From assembly GCA_002790175.1 (NCBI GenBank), contig PFUQ01000190.1, positions 1 to 6,443 on the forward strand: DNA of 6,443 bases. The letters are read 5' to 3'. The position numbers and the translations under genes were made by a program. Each line of letters begins with the position of its first letter. Position 1 is the stretch's first letter. Shown here one piece after another: positions 6,071 through 6,443 of the stretch. Below the pieces are notes generated by a model. The model saw only the letters and a program-made list of their open reading frames with translations. It ran no database searches and was not told the DNA's origin. The DNA is from Flavobacteriales bacterium CG_4_9_14_3_um_filter_32_8 (GTDB taxonomy: Bacteria; Bacteroidota; Bacteroidia; Flavobacteriales_E; Vicingaceae).

Positions 6071-6443
6071 ATGAATTTTATTAAACGGAATTCTGATTAC
6101 ATATTTACTTTTATTACAGAATTTTTTATACTTCTTGCTGGTATTTTTGTTTATAAATTTGCAGCGAATTTAGAGGGGGAAAATGATTTTTCTGAGTATG
6201 CAATATGTAGAAGAACTATTTCTTTTATTTTACCACTATTAATTATGGGACTTGGAGTAGGTATCCCTAGGTATGTCGCTTTTGCTCATGATAATGAGAA
6301 AGGACAAAGTTCCTATTTTTTTGCTGGATTAATAATTACCTTAACTTTTGCGTTACCTATTTTACTCATCATTTACTTATTAAAAACACAATTTTCTTTT
6401 TTATTTTTTGGTGATGCATCTTTTGAATACTTAGTGCCAAGTT
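6071..6443 (+). CDS. Polysaccharide/oligosaccharide flippase-like membrane protein, N-terminal part, cut by window edge
   Basis: The frame opens at ATG 6071 and stays open to the right edge, giving the first 124 residues. Hydrophobic segments lie at about 11-32, 49-71 and 83-104. The second includes F-I-L-P-L-L-I-M-G-L-G-V-G-I-P-R-Y (52-68), typical of the second helix of Wzx/PST-type transporters of the MOP superfamily, which move lipid-linked sugars across the inner membrane. The N-terminal K-R-N-S-D-Y before the first helix also fits. The Met at 6071 places the first helix as expected. The gene is divergent from pruA. Whether polysaccharide genes follow cannot be seen, and another MOP transporter cannot be excluded from one third of the protein. 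Confidence 0.72.
   Translation, partial: MNFIKRNSDYIFTFITEFFILLAGIFVYKFAANLEGENDFSEYAICRRTISFILPLLIMGLGVGIPRYVAFAHDNEKGQSSYFFAGLIITLTFALPILLIIYLLKTQFSFLFFGDASFEYLVPS

Overview
The window is AT-rich chromosomal DNA from a member of the Bacteroidota, most likely a Flavobacteriales-type bacterium. The main evidence is a PorQ-type protein of the type IX secretion system, which is confined to this phylum, immediately followed by cmk. Supporting evidence is a near-absence of clear Shine-Dalgarno sites and promoter elements of the TAnnTTTG type. The species cannot be named from the sequence alone.

Layout. Positions 1-339 (minus strand) hold a type II toxin-antitoxin pair: a complete small antitoxin and the N-terminal part of a RelE/ParE-like toxin that runs off the left edge. 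The toxin frame has no ordinary start codon and is offset by one base from the antitoxin frame. Positions 340-473 are a divergent intergenic region with two short inverted repeats whose centres lie about 30 bp apart, which could be operators. Positions 474-2286 (plus) hold porQ and cmk, overlapping by 8 bp. Positions 2287-2396 are an intergenic stretch with three nested inverted repeats ahead of ilvE (2397-3470, plus). A strong bidirectional terminator (3489-3528) separates ilvE from the convergent minus-strand pair pruA (4274-5899) and a YceI-like lipoprotein gene (3545-4189). The 84-bp gap between those two consists largely of short tandem repeats. A divergent region (5900-6070) leads into the 5' part of a plus-strand flippase-like membrane protein gene that runs off the right edge.

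How the genes relate. Most of the window is housekeeping or metabolic: pyrimidine nucleotide salvage (cmk), branched-chain amino acid transamination (ilvE) and proline catabolism (pruA). Cell-envelope functions are represented by porQ (secretion and surface attachment), the YceI lipoprotein and the flippase. The porQ-cmk pairing is positional and does not imply a shared biochemical task. I found no convincing undescribed multi-gene system. The items most worth a second look are the toxin start/frame anomaly, the nested palindrome before ilvE and the repeat-made spacer between pruA and the lipoprotein gene.
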